A DNA stretch of 64,000 nt, from positions 4,820 through 68,819 of the forward strand of contig CATZZP010000012.1 of NCBI GenBank assembly GCA_958426775.1, read 5' to 3'. Of the stretch, positions 18,201 to 26,196 are shown piece by piece. This stretch comes from an uncultured Bacillota bacterium. GTDB taxonomy: Bacteria > Bacillota > Clostridia > Lachnospirales > CAG-274. The position numbers and the translations under genes are program-made. The notes under the pieces are model-generated. The model had not been told where the DNA came from and ran no database searches. It was given only the letters and a program-made list of their open reading frames with translations. Position 1 is the first letter of the stretch, and each line of letters starts with the position of its first letter.

Positions 18201-18759
18201 CTTTGTATCCTGCACTACACTGGACTTTCCTCAGAATGATGAGGAAATAGGTGCGGTTGGCAAAATACATGACGGAGAGAGAGTAATAATAGGCGGTATA
18301 ATTTATGAAGTTTCCGTTAAGTTTACTAAGAAAAATCAAAAAATGGCATATATAACCTTAGAGGATATAAACGGCAGTGTTGATGTTATAGTGTTTCCTC
18401 AGCAGTATCAGGAGGCATCAGACAAGCTCGGGGAAAACAAGGTTATCCTTGTCAGCGGAAAGGCGGATATTTCAGAGGATAGGGGTTCAAAGGTTGTTGC
18501 AAGCACAATCAGGGCATATTATGAGCTTGAGGAGGCAGGCAAAACCCTTTGGATTAAGCTGTCGGAGCAGGGCACAAAAACCATTGATGACGTAACACCC
18601 TTGCTTGTAAAAAACAGAGGCTTAAGCAAGGTTATTGTATATGATGAAAAAACCAAGAAGCGTTTTACCGTGCCTGCTCAGTATTATGTAAACATCAGCC
18701 CTGAGTTTATTAATGAGCTTAAGAGAATATTCGGTGAGGCTTGTATAGTAGTTAAGTAA
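15286..18759 (+). CDS. dnaE: DNA polymerase III subunit alpha (DnaE)
   Basis: Replicative or lagging-strand DNA polymerase, 1157 aa. It contains an N-terminal PHP domain (HLHVHTEYSLLDG; ITDHGVMYG), the polymerase palm with the catalytic aspartates in MPDIDVDF, the finger motifs LPRHSSTHAAGVVI and GVFQLESPGM, a tandem helix-hairpin-helix region (IKGVGRQAVEEM) and a C-terminal OB domain (VIIGGIIYEVSVKFTKKN). ATG 15286 is preferred over an upstream ATG at 15259 that lacks homology. Firmicutes usually have both PolC and DnaE; this is the DnaE type without a proofreading exonuclease insertion. Confidence 0.97.
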   Translation: MAEEKFTHLHVHTEYSLLDGSSKISELCKRTKEFGMDAIAITDHGVMYGVIDFYKAALKEGIKPIIGCEVYVASGSRFNKEPSEDNYYNHLVLLAENNKGYENLIKMVSYGFIDGFYYKPRIDMELIKKYHEGIIALSACLAGPVARTVLRRGYDMAKEVALEYDSIFGRGNFYLELQDHGPQSDGATEQQTVNQALLRMHKETDIPLVCTNDLHYINAEDAEAHDILLCIQTGKTIKDEDRMRYLGGQFYLKSPKEMYELFPYAREACENTNIIADRCNVTFEFNHYKLPVFDVPDGMTASEYMRKLTLEGAEARYEEITPEIKERIEYETGVIEQMGFVDYFLIVSDFIGYAKRNDIMVGPGRGSAAGSIVAYCLRITDIDPIRYGLLFERFLNPERVSMPDIDVDFCYERRQEVIDYVVEKYGADQVSQIITFGTMKARNAIRDVGRALALPYSDCDKVAKMIPMELKMTIDLALEVNSDLAMLYENDGDIHNLIDMARKLEGLPRHSSTHAAGVVICDRPVVDYVPLSTNDGTVTTQFTMTTIEELGLLKMDFLGLRTLTVIQNAFKEIERNYGIKLAPDKLDYDDKRVFELISRGNTEGVFQLESPGMTSFMKELQPHNIEDIIAGISLYRPGPMDFIPKYIQGKRNKDKVSYTHPALEPILKPTYGCIVYQEQVMEIVRVLAGYSLGRSDMVRRAMSKKKTDVMALEKEKFINGDEKDGVPGCVKNGIPANIAEKIFDEMTDFAKYAFNKSHAAAYAVVAYQTAWLKTYYPVEFMAALLTSVADNSTKVREYAAECRRMNISILPPDVNKGYPWFSKEGNDIRFGLAAIKGVGRQAVEEMVADREQKGEYISLTHFLERMSGSMNTKCVESLVCSGAFACLGGKRSQYMVVHKIIHMSLGQSRRNNLEGQLNLFEMTAESPKELYKDNLPEMEELPKTELLALEKEYLGIYVTGHPLSEYEPVLKNFVSCTTLDFPQNDEEIGAVGKIHDGERVIIGGIIYEVSVKFTKKNQKMAYITLEDINGSVDVIVFPQQYQEASDKLGENKVILVSGKADISEDRGSKVVASTIRAYYELEEAGKTLWIKLSEQGTKTIDDVTPLLVKNRGLSKVIVYDEKTKKRFTVPAQYYVNISPEFINELKRIFGEACIVVK

Positions 18760-18810
18760 TTTTTATGTCAAGGGTGACATAGTTCTTTTGGCATAAGAAA
18801 AGAGGTTTTT

Positions 18811-19506
18811 ATGAGTAAAAAAACATTTAAATATGCTTTAAGAATATGCACACCTGTTATTTTAGGGTATCTTCCCTCGGGCTTTGCCTTTGGGCTTATG
18901 ATAACCTCAATAGGCTGTAACCTTTTAACGGCGGTTTTAATGAGTATAACTATTTACGCAGGTGCAGGGCAGTATCTGGCAGTTGATTTGATTGATAACA
19001 ATTCAACCTTGATTTCAATAGCCGTTGCAACCTTTTTAATTAACTCAAAGCATTTGTTTTACGGACTTTCTCTTTTGGAAAAGTACAAGGGTTACGGCTT
19101 AAAAAAGCTTTATCTGATTTTAGGTCTTACAGATGAAACCTATGCCCTTATGACAAGCGTAAATTGTCCCGAAACCCTGGATACAAAGAGGTTTCCTCTT
19201 TTTGTTACCTTTATAAATCAGTGTGCATGGGTGTTTGCTACCTTTTTGGGGGCGTTATTAGGTACGGCAATTAAGTTTGACACAACAGGACTTGATTTTG
19301 CTATGACAGCTCTTTTTCTTGTAATTATAACAGATCAGCTTAAAACATATAAAACAAGGCTGCCCTTTATAATCGGGGCGGTATCTGCTCTTTTTGCGTG
19401 GCTTGTGCTGGGTAAAAGCAATATTTTGTTAGGCGGTGCGATTTTATCTGTAATTTTTATTATAGTATTCAAAAAAAGAATAAAGGAGGCAGAGGGCGAT
19501 GAGTAA
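18811..19506 (+). CDS. azlC: AzlC family branched-chain amino acid exporter, large subunit
   Basis: A 231-aa membrane protein with the AzlC signature GYLPSGFAFG near residue 20 and IYAGAGQYLAV; about seven hydrophobic segments. With AzlD it forms an amino-acid (branched-chain) export system in the cytoplasmic membrane. Its last 8 bp overlap the start of azlD, a typical coupled pair. An AAAGAGG ribosome site precedes ATG 18811. The substrate is inferred from the family. Confidence 0.92.
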   Translation: MSKKTFKYALRICTPVILGYLPSGFAFGLMITSIGCNLLTAVLMSITIYAGAGQYLAVDLIDNNSTLISIAVATFLINSKHLFYGLSLLEKYKGYGLKKLYLILGLTDETYALMTSVNCPETLDTKRFPLFVTFINQCAWVFATFLGALLGTAIKFDTTGLDFAMTALFLVIITDQLKTYKTRLPFIIGAVSALFAWLVLGKSNILLGGAILSVIFIIVFKKRIKEAEGDE

Positions 19507-19840
19507 TATTCAGCTTGTTATGGCTATAGCAGTAATTGCGGCGGTTACCTTTTCAACAAGGGCAATACCCTTTATTCTCTTTGGTAAGGAGAATAAGGGC
19601 GGTAATGCCGATAGCCCTGCACCTATAATACTCTTTGTAGGAAAGTATTTGCCACCGGCATTAATTAGTGCTATAATAGTATATTGTTATAAAGATGTTG
19701 ATTTTTTGACGGGTACTCACGGTATACCGGAGCTTGTATCGGCTTTGCTTGTAATATGTTTACAGCTTAGGTTTAAAAATACAATGCTGAGTATATTTAC
19801 AGGTACAATTTTCTATATGGTTGTGTTAAGGCTTGTTTAA
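19499..19840 (+). CDS. azlD: AzlD family branched-chain amino acid exporter, small subunit
   Basis: A 113-aa protein with three to four membrane segments and the AzlD motif TRAIPFILFG near residue 22, plus YLPPALISAIIVYCY. It is the obligate partner of AzlC encoded immediately upstream, with overlapping reading frames and a GGAGG site inside the azlC end. No local regulator is seen. Confidence 0.9.
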   Translation: MSNIQLVMAIAVIAAVTFSTRAIPFILFGKENKGGNADSPAPIILFVGKYLPPALISAIIVYCYKDVDFLTGTHGIPELVSALLVICLQLRFKNTMLSIFTGTIFYMVVLRLV

Positions 19841-19940
19841 AACTATGTAAAGTGCTTTGTCGTGGTTGTGTAGAAATTTATCAAAAAATGAACTGGTAAA
19901 GTGTGTAATTTTGACAGAGTTCTTTTAAGGAGGAGTTTTT

Positions 19941-20186
19941 TTGATAGATAATATGGACAAAATAGATGCGGATTTCCCTTATATTTGTGTCAAATCTCTT
20001 GAAAAAGGGGTCAATGTTATAGGTCTTACAAGAGGTGAGGATACTAAGTTTCATCATACTGAAAAACTTGACGAGGGCGAAGTTTTAATTGTACAATTTA
20101 CAGAGAATACTTCCGCCATTAAGGTTAGAGGTAATGCGGATATTTACACTGCTTACGGTGTAGTAAAGGCAGGAGAGGGTCGCTGA
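19941..20186 (+). CDS. mtrB: trp RNA-binding attenuation protein (TRAP)
   Basis: An 81-aa protein that matches Bacillus TRAP over its whole core: GVNVIGLTRG, DTKFHH, EKLDEGEV, then QFTENTSAIKVRG. The RNA-binding Lys/Lys/Arg set corresponds to K42, K61 and R63, and the tryptophan-pocket block GLTRGEDT is kept. TRAP forms an 11-subunit ring that binds GAG/UAG triplets when loaded with tryptophan and represses trp genes. The start is TTG at 19941, because AAGGAGGAG lies 7 bp upstream; an ATG at 19953 would be too far and would lose conserved residues. It is not next to trp genes; no triplet-repeat target is seen nearby. Confidence 0.9.
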   Translation: MIDNMDKIDADFPYICVKSLEKGVNVIGLTRGEDTKFHHTEKLDEGEVLIVQFTENTSAIKVRGNADIYTAYGVVKAGEGR

Positions 20187-20252
20187 ATAGCCTGCCCTGC
20201 TTTTGGAAAATATACAGTTATATAAATATGATTTTTAAAAGGAGATAACAAT

Positions 20253-22013
20253 ATGCGTAAAACTAAAATTGTTGCAACACTTGGTCCTGCTACTAATGAG
20301 GTTGACATTATCAAGAAGCTTATTGAGGCAGGTCTTAATGCCGCAAGATTTAATTTTTCACACGGCAGCCATGAGGAGCATGGTCAGAGAATGGACAACT
20401 TTATCAAGGCAAGAGAGGAAATGAATGCTTACATTCCCATGATGCTTGATACCAAGGGACCTGAAATCCGTACAGGTGTGTTTGCAACAGGTAAGGTAAC
20501 TGTTGAGGCAGGTCAGAAGTTCACAATTACAACAGATGAAATTGAGGGTGATAACACAAAGGTTTCCGTTACCTACAAGGACCTTGCTAAGGACCTTAAC
20601 ATTGGTTCAACAGTACTTATTGATGACGGTCTTATTGAGCTTAAGGTTGATGAAATTAACGGCAGTAACATTATCTGTACCGTTATGAACGGTGGCGAAA
20701 TCGGCTCAAGAAAGGGTGTAAACATACCTAACGTACATGTTAATCTCCCTGCTCTTACACAAAAGGATATTGACGATATTAAGTTTGGTATTACAAAGGG
20801 TGTTGACTATATTGCAGCCTCATTTATCCGCTCTGCATCAGATGTACTTGAAATCAGAAAGGTGCTTGAGAAAAACGGCGGTGCTGATATTAAAATTATC
20901 TCCAAGATTGAAAGCCGTGACGGTGTAGATAATATCGATGAAATTCTTGAGGTTACAGACGGTATCATGGTTGCAAGAGGTGACCTTGGTGTTGAGATAC
21001 CTTTTGAGGAGGTACCTATTATTCAGAAGATGCTTATCAAGAAGTGTCGTGAAAAGTCTAAAACAGTTATTACAGCTACACAGATGCTTGATTCTATGAC
21101 AAAGAACCCACGTCCTACACGTGCAGAGGTAAGTGACGTTGCCAATGCTATCTATGACAGAACAGACGCAGTTATGCTTTCAGGCGAAAGTGCACAGGGT
21201 AAGTATCCTGTTGAGTCTATTATGGCTATGGATAAGATTGCAAGAGAGGTTGAAAGCAGCTTTGACTATATTAAGAAGTTTGACCAGAACAGAACAGTGC
21301 TTTTACCTAACATTGCAAGTGCGGTAAGCCACAGTGCTTGTACAACTGCTCATGATTTAGGTGCAAAGCTTATTGCTGTAGTTAGTATGACAGGTCGTGC
21401 TGTAAGAATGGTAGCCAAGTATCGTCCTGCATGTCCTATTCTTGCCTGTACGCCTAATGACAGAACACTTCGTCAGTTAAACCTTGTATGGGGTGCTATT
21501 CCAATGCCTGTAACCTACAGAGAGGATAACTTCCATCAGTTATTTGAGGATGTTTGTGAGGCATCTAACCAAATCGGTTTAACACAGGTAGGTGATATTG
21601 TAGTATTCACAGGCGGTACACCGCTTGGTTCAATGGGTGCTACAAACACACTTAAGGTTGGTGTTGTCGGTAACAAGGTTATTGAGGCTACAAGCAGAAA
21701 TACAGCAGCTATGGATGTTACTGCACGTACTCTTATTATCAATACAAATGACAACCTTGATATTAAGTTTGTAAAGGATATGGTAATGGTAACAGCCGAT
21801 AACAGTCAGGACCTTATACCTTATGTTAAAAAGTCAGCAGCTCTTATTGTAGGTAATGCTGATAATGATGATTTCGGTGCATTAATTGATGCGGCTAAAT
21901 CAGTTGATATTCCTGTTATTGTTGCACAAAAGAATGTTGAGGAGGTTATTCCCGATAATCTTCTTGTTAAGGTTGACAGCGGTAAGGGTATTGTTTACAA
22001 TTGCAATAACTGA
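20253..22013 (+). CDS. pyk: Pyruvate kinase with C-terminal phosphohistidine-like domain
   Basis: The last step of glycolysis, PEP plus ADP to pyruvate plus ATP. 586 aa, the long Bacillus-type form: barrel (TKIVATLGPA; FSHGSHEEH; DTKGPEIRTG), active-site loop GDLGVEIPFEEVPIIQK, allosteric domain, and an extra C-terminal domain of about 110 aa resembling a PEP-utilizer mobile domain (LIVGNADNDDFGALIDAA). A GGAGA ribosome site precedes the ATG. A terminator follows at 22023. Its glycolytic partner fba lies on the other strand 2 kb away. Confidence 0.97.
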   Translation: MRKTKIVATLGPATNEVDIIKKLIEAGLNAARFNFSHGSHEEHGQRMDNFIKAREEMNAYIPMMLDTKGPEIRTGVFATGKVTVEAGQKFTITTDEIEGDNTKVSVTYKDLAKDLNIGSTVLIDDGLIELKVDEINGSNIICTVMNGGEIGSRKGVNIPNVHVNLPALTQKDIDDIKFGITKGVDYIAASFIRSASDVLEIRKVLEKNGGADIKIISKIESRDGVDNIDEILEVTDGIMVARGDLGVEIPFEEVPIIQKMLIKKCREKSKTVITATQMLDSMTKNPRPTRAEVSDVANAIYDRTDAVMLSGESAQGKYPVESIMAMDKIAREVESSFDYIKKFDQNRTVLLPNIASAVSHSACTTAHDLGAKLIAVVSMTGRAVRMVAKYRPACPILACTPNDRTLRQLNLVWGAIPMPVTYREDNFHQLFEDVCEASNQIGLTQVGDIVVFTGGTPLGSMGATNTLKVGVVGNKVIEATSRNTAAMDVTARTLIINTNDNLDIKFVKDMVMVTADNSQDLIPYVKKSAALIVGNADNDDFGALIDAAKSVDIPVIVAQKNVEEVIPDNLLVKVDSGKGIVYNCNN

Positions 22014-22022
22014 TAAATTATT

Positions 22023-22050
22023 AAGGCGGTTTTATACCGCCTTTTATTAT
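22023..22050 (+). terminator. Intrinsic terminator after pyk
   Basis: AAGGCGGT / ACCGCCTT stem with TTTAT loop and a short U-rich tail. Confidence 0.75.
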
Positions 22051-22066
22051 ATAAAGGGGTGGTATT

Positions 22067-22348
22067 ATGTTTATAGGTGCCTGTACAATGTACTTTACGG
22101 CGGAATGGGTTACAAGCCTTAAGGAAAAGCGTATGGTAGTCAAGCATATTGTGGAAAAGGCAGGGCATAAGTTCAACATATCTATTGCAGAGGTGGATAA
22201 GCAGGATATACATCAGTCCATAGTAATAGGCTTTGCCTGTGTAAGTAATGAGGTTGCTCATGTGGATAAAATGGTAAACAGGGTTATTGATTTTATTGAA
22301 AATAATACCGACGCCGTACTTGATAGGGTGGAAACTGAAATTTTGTAA
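22067..22348 (+). CDS. DUF503 family protein (YlxP-like)
   Basis: A 93-aa protein of the DUF503 family. Signature segments are TSLKEKRMVVKHIVEKAGHKF and IAEVDKQDIHQSIVIGFACVS, and the fold is ferredoxin-like. In Bacillus the relative YlxP lies in the infB-rbfA region and is loosely tied to ribosome maturation; here it is a single gene between pyk and guaB. AAGGGGTGG precedes the start and a terminator follows. Function unproven. Confidence 0.88.
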   Translation: MFIGACTMYFTAEWVTSLKEKRMVVKHIVEKAGHKFNISIAEVDKQDIHQSIVIGFACVSNEVAHVDKMVNRVIDFIENNTDAVLDRVETEIL

Positions 22349-22381
22349 AACGAGATTGTAAAAAAACAGTCATAAAGCATT

Positions 22382-22417
22382 AATGCCGGTCGCAATTGCG
22401 GTCGGCATTATATTTTT
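22382..22417 (+). terminator. Intrinsic terminator after the DUF503 gene
   Basis: A 12-bp stem AATGCCGGTCGC / GCGGTCGGCATT with AATT loop, then ATATTTTT. Confidence 0.8.
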
Positions 22418-22453
22418 GGGGTTATTTGTCGACAACATCGGTTGACAAAGAAC

Positions 22454-22483
22454 AAAAAAGCCACTGATTGATTTCAGTGGCTT
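22454..22483 (-). terminator. Terminator of guaB
   Basis: AAGCCACTGA / TCAGTGGCTT stem; on the minus strand it is followed by a run of T. Confidence 0.88.
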
Positions 22484-22501
22484 AATGATGTATAAGTTAA
22501 A

Positions 22502-24013
22502 TTATTTAACAGGGGTTGCACTTTGGTCCTTCAGAACAACATCGTGGGCACCGCCTTCTACAATACTTGTAGCTGATACAAGGGTAATCCTTGCCTTTTC
22601 CTGTAATTCAGGGATAGTTAAAGCACCGCAGTTACACATTGTGTGCTTGATTTTTGAAAGAGTAATTACAAGGTTATCGTGAAGATAGCCTGCATATGGC
22701 ACATATGAGTCAACGCCCTCTTCAAAGGAAAGCTTCTGAGCACCGCCCATATCGTATCTCTGCCAGTTTCTTGCTCTTGCTGAGCCTTCGCCCCAGTATT
22801 CCTTCATATAGTTACCGTTTACAATAACCTTGTTTGTAGGACTTTCCTCAAAACGGGAGAAGTATCTGCCCAGCATACAGAAATCACAACCCATAGCAAG
22901 TGCTAAGGTAATGTGGTAATCATGTACGATACCGCCGTCAGAGCAGATAGGAATATAAATACCTGTTTCCTTAAAGTATTCATCTCTTGCCTTAGCAACC
23001 TCAATAACAGCTGTAGCCTGACCTCTGCCGATACCCTTGGTTTCTCTTGTAATACAGATAGAACCGCCGCCGATACCGATTTTAATAAAGTCAGCACCTG
23101 CTTCTGCAAGGAAACGGAAGCCATCTCTGTCTACAACGTTACCTGCACCAACCTTAACCGTATCGCCGTAATGCTCTCTTACCCATTCAATAGTAATTTT
23201 CTGCCATTCTGTAAAGCCCTCTGAGGAGTCAATACAAAGAAGGTCAGCACCTGCCTCTACAAGTGCGGGAACTCTCTCTGCAAAATCTCTTGTATTGATA
23301 CCTGCACCCACAACGTATCTCTTGTGGCTGTCTAAAAGCTCAATAGGGTTTTCCTTATGGCTGTCGTAGTCCTTTCTGAATACAAAAGCCTTCAGACGCA
23401 TATCATCATCAACAATAGGAAGAGCATTAAGCTTGTTATCCCAGATAATGTTATTTGCCTCTTTAAGGCTTGTGCCTTCCTTAGCGTAAATAACATTCTC
23501 GATAGGTGTCATAAACTCTGATACCTTAGTTGACTTATCCATACGGCTTACTCTGTAATCTCTGCTTGTTACAATACCGATAAGCTTACCCTCAGATGTA
23601 CCGTTATCTGTAACAGCAACCGTTGAGTGACCTGTTTTTTCCTTTAAATCAAGAACATCCTGTAAGGTATCATCAGGCTTAATATTTGAATCGCTTACAA
23701 CAAAGCCTGCCTTATAGCTTTTAACACGCTTAACCATAGCCGCCTGATTTTCAATGGTCTGTGAGCCGTAAATAAAGGAGATACCACCCTCCTTAGCAAG
23801 GGCAATAGCCATATTATCATCACTTACAGACTGCATAATTGCAGATACAAGAGGAATATTCATAGTAACGGGGCATTCCTCCTGACCCTTTTTATACTTA
23901 ACAACAGGTGTTTTAAGACTTGCATTATCCGGAATGCACTCAGTTGAGGAATAGCCGGGTACTAAAAGATACTCACTAAAGGTATGTGAGGGTTCGCTAA
24001 AATAAAATGCCAT
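22502..24013 (-). CDS. guaB: Inosine-5'-monophosphate dehydrogenase
   Basis: Oxidises IMP to XMP with NAD, the committed step to GMP. 503 aa: barrel with two CBS domains inserted (about residues 100-225; PDDTLQDVLDLKEKTGHST), GAGNVV dinucleotide loop, catalytic loop KIGIGGGSICITRE with nucleophile C320, and SDGGIVHDYHITLALAMGCD for the monophosphate. The mobile flap after the Cys (TKGIGRGQ) differs from the common GVGVPQ form. ARARNWQRYD is the Arg/Tyr-containing C-terminal flap. It is monocistronic with its own terminator; no guanine riboswitch is visible in the 70-bp leader. Confidence 0.96.
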   Translation of the reverse strand: MAFYFSEPSHTFSEYLLVPGYSSTECIPDNASLKTPVVKYKKGQEECPVTMNIPLVSAIMQSVSDDNMAIALAKEGGISFIYGSQTIENQAAMVKRVKSYKAGFVVSDSNIKPDDTLQDVLDLKEKTGHSTVAVTDNGTSEGKLIGIVTSRDYRVSRMDKSTKVSEFMTPIENVIYAKEGTSLKEANNIIWDNKLNALPIVDDDMRLKAFVFRKDYDSHKENPIELLDSHKRYVVGAGINTRDFAERVPALVEAGADLLCIDSSEGFTEWQKITIEWVREHYGDTVKVGAGNVVDRDGFRFLAEAGADFIKIGIGGGSICITRETKGIGRGQATAVIEVAKARDEYFKETGIYIPICSDGGIVHDYHITLALAMGCDFCMLGRYFSRFEESPTNKVIVNGNYMKEYWGEGSARARNWQRYDMGGAQKLSFEEGVDSYVPYAGYLHDNLVITLSKIKHTMCNCGALTIPELQEKARITLVSATSIVEGGAHDVVLKDQSATPVK

Positions 24014-24083
24014 TTTTAATTACTCCTTATCTAAAGTTTTAAATATAATAATCCCACAAAATCGTACGGATGTCAATAGCAAA

Positions 24084-25031
24084 TTAATTCATAGAGTCAA
24101 CAGAGCCAAGTACATTTTTAATCTTATACTCTACAAGCTCCTGTATCATATCACGACCTACACCTAAGTAACCTCTTGGGTCAAAGCCCTCGGGCTTTTC
24201 TGCAAAGGTCTTTCTGATGCCTGCTGTCATAGCAAGTCTTATATCCGTATCCATATTTATTTTACAAACAGCCATACCTGATGCCTTTCTGAGCATTTCA
24301 ACAGGGATACCGCTTGCACCCTTAAGCTCACCGCCGTACTTATTGCACATTTCAATTACTGCAGGGTCAACAGAGGAAGCACCGTGAAGTACAATAGGAT
24401 ACTGCTTAAAGCCTGCTGCGTCAAGCTTAGCTGTAATAACCTCTAATCTGTCAAAGTCAAGCTTAGCCTCACCCTTGAACTTATATGCACCATGGCTTGT
24501 GCCTATTGCAATAGCAAGTGAGTCAACACCTGTTCTTGAAACAAAGTCAACAGCCTGGTCAGGGTCTGTATAGGTAGCGTTTGCAGCTGACACATTAACC
24601 TCGTCCTCAACACCTGCAAGCTTACCAAGCTCTGCCTCAACAACTACACCGTGAGCATGTGCATACTCAACAACCTCTTTGGTTTTAGCTACGTTCTCCT
24701 CATACTCAAAGTGTGAGCCGTCAAACATAACTGAGGTAAAGCCGTTTTCTACGCAAAGCTTAACTGTTTCAAGGTCAGGACCGTGGTCAAGATGAAGGGC
24801 AACATCAATGCCTGTTTCGTCAACAGCTGCCTTAACCATACCTAAAAGGTACTTAGGACCTGCATATTTAAGAGCACTTCTTGACACCTGGAGTATACAA
24901 GCCGAATTTTGAGCAGCCGCACCTCTTGTTACACCTTGGATAATTTCCATATTATTAATGTTAAATGCACCTATAGCATACTTACCCTCATATGCCTTTT
25001 TAAACATTTCTGTACTTGTTACCAATGCCAT
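24084..25031 (-). CDS. fba: Fructose-bisphosphate aldolase, class II
   Basis: Zn-dependent glycolytic and gluconeogenic aldolase, 315 aa. The zinc histidines lie in ALHLDHGPD, IGTSHGAYKF and IVLHGASSVD; MFDGSHFEYEENV and VEAELGKLAGVED are further class II signatures. A GGAGGAAT ribosome site lies upstream of ATG 25031, and a good minus-strand promoter is at 25071-25099. It diverges from the 6S RNA gene. Confidence 0.96.
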   Translation of the reverse strand: MALVTSTEMFKKAYEGKYAIGAFNINNMEIIQGVTRGAAAQNSACILQVSRSALKYAGPKYLLGMVKAAVDETGIDVALHLDHGPDLETVKLCVENGFTSVMFDGSHFEYEENVAKTKEVVEYAHAHGVVVEAELGKLAGVEDEVNVSAANATYTDPDQAVDFVSRTGVDSLAIAIGTSHGAYKFKGEAKLDFDRLEVITAKLDAAGFKQYPIVLHGASSVDPAVIEMCNKYGGELKGASGIPVEMLRKASGMAVCKINMDTDIRLAMTAGIRKTFAEKPEGFDPRGYLGVGRDMIQELVEYKIKNVLGSVDSMN

Positions 25032-25070
25032 AATAATTCCTCCTTTTTAAAATTATAATATACTGATTTA

Positions 25071-25099
25071 ATTATACATCAACATTTTAATTTTTACAA
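25071..25099 (-). promoter_or_regulatory. Minus-strand promoter of fba
   Basis: Read on the minus strand: TTGTAA, 17-bp spacer, TATAAT. The stretch from here to 25245 is AT-rich and I see nothing else in it. Confidence 0.65.
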
Positions 25100-25245
25100 G
25101 AGAATAAAAAGTAAAATTGAGGTTGTTAAATATCTTTACTATTGTTAATGTCTAACAAAATTAAACTTTTTTATATACGGCATACAAGATTAAATTTATT
25201 AAGCTTAAAATTTTATTAATGTAAAATTTTTCTTCACATAACCTC

Positions 25246-25274
25246 TTGAAAACTGATAAATAATATAGTATAAT
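25246..25274 (+). promoter_or_regulatory. Sigma-A promoter of 6S RNA
   Basis: TTGAAA at 25246-25251, exact 17-bp spacer, TATAAT at 25269-25274; transcription is predicted to start near 25282. Confidence 0.85.
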
Positions 25275-25281
25275 CTTATTA

Positions 25282-25481
25282 GAGAAAAGGAAATATTCCT
25301 GGAATGTACGCGAACCCACTATTTTGAACCTACATTACTGATAAGGGACTCCTATAAACGAAGCATATGTCAGGCCCCAAGCTAATTCCCTTTGGGCAGG
25401 GGAAGGCAGATTGTTAGTTGCGGAAACCCACCTAGCGTTGCTAGGTGTCAGAATTTGGGAACGGCATTTCGGGGTTTTCTC
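25282..25481 (+). ncRNA. ssrS: 6S RNA
   Basis: Structured intergenic RNA of almost exactly 200 nt. The ends close as GAGAAAA (25282-25288) with TTTTCTC (25475-25481), followed inside by the family-like pairing of CCTGGAATGTACGCGAACCC (25299-25318) with GGGAACGGCATTTCGGGG (25457-25474), similar to the conserved termini of bacterial 6S RNA. A central internal bubble and an upper hairpin arm (CACCTAGCGTTGCTAGGTG) complete the promoter-mimic shape. A perfect promoter ends 7 bp upstream. 6S RNA binds sigma-A RNA polymerase holoenzyme and damps transcription in stationary phase. Assigned from ends, length and shape, not from a covariance search. Confidence 0.85.
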
Positions 25482-25488
25482 AAAAATT

Positions 25489-25516
25489 AAAGCTCTGTTT
25501 TTTGCAGAGCTTTTTT
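25489..25516 (+). terminator. Terminator of 6S RNA
   Basis: AAAGCTCTG / CAGAGCTTT stem followed by six T. Confidence 0.9.
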
Positions 25517-25546
25517 CATTGAAACCATCTTGCGGAGAATATTTTA

Positions 25547-26065
25547 TTACCGTAAATCAATATCTACCTTATACTTATCATCAATAAGCACACAATCTGC
25601 CTTATGCTCTTTAACAAATTCAAAAAAACGAGAGTTATCCTCTAATACACTTTCAAGAGTATAATACTCATCATGCCCGCGTTTCTCAATTACACTTGCA
25701 TATTTTTTAATATTGTCAAAGTGATTTCTTATATAGCTTTCACTCATTACAAGGCAATAAAGCCTTATATTTTCCAGATATTCCTTTGTAAAGCTGTTCC
25801 TCCAGTCAAAAGGAATATAGCACCCCTCAACAATAAGATTTTGATTATTTTCAACAGCCGTTTTTATTATTTCGGAAACTATGGGCCATAAATATTTTGT
25901 CAGAGAGTTATCGTCGCTCATAGGTGTAAGCTCTGTATTTCCGCTGCGAATTAAGCCCATTTTTAAATGGTCTATTGATAAATAGGGATATTTATATTTT
26001 TCAAGAAGCTTTTGTGCCAATAGGGTTTTGCCTGTATGAGAAGCACCCGTTATCAATATAATCAT
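25547..26065 (-). CDS. P-loop kinase-like protein
   Basis: A 172-aa ATP-binding protein. The Walker A is GASHTGKTLLAQKLL (residues 7-21), followed by YLSIDHLKMGLIRSG and LIVEGCYIPFDWRNSF, a layout like small-molecule kinases (adenylate-kinase or zeta-toxin-like fold). Substrate and role are unknown. There is no antitoxin-like partner next to it, so a toxin role is not supported. It stands alone between 6S RNA and the HAD gene, on the opposite strand from the 6S gene. Confidence 0.75.
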   Translation of the reverse strand: MIILITGASHTGKTLLAQKLLEKYKYPYLSIDHLKMGLIRSGNTELTPMSDDNSLTKYLWPIVSEIIKTAVENNQNLIVEGCYIPFDWRNSFTKEYLENIRLYCLVMSESYIRNHFDNIKKYASVIEKRGHDEYYTLESVLEDNSRFFEFVKEHKADCVLIDDKYKVDIDLR

Positions 26066-26196
26066 TTTATCACTCCGTCAAGCTGTATATTTAATGTTTC
26101 CTATGTATGTGTACTGTGATGAGGCTTGTGACCCCTGTCCTCAGGGCTTTTAATCTTACCATCATATCTGTATATTGGACTGCAACAGTCAGCACC

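Noticed and set aside
25282..25481. tmRNA, RNase P or SRP RNA as identity of the structured RNA
   Set aside because: No tRNA-like ends, no conserved P4 or SRP Alu/domain IV motifs; the closed ends, 200-nt length and central bubble fit 6S RNA.
25547..26065. Zeta-type toxin kinase
   Set aside because: Only the P-loop fold is supported; no small antitoxin gene is adjacent and zeta-specific residues are not evident.
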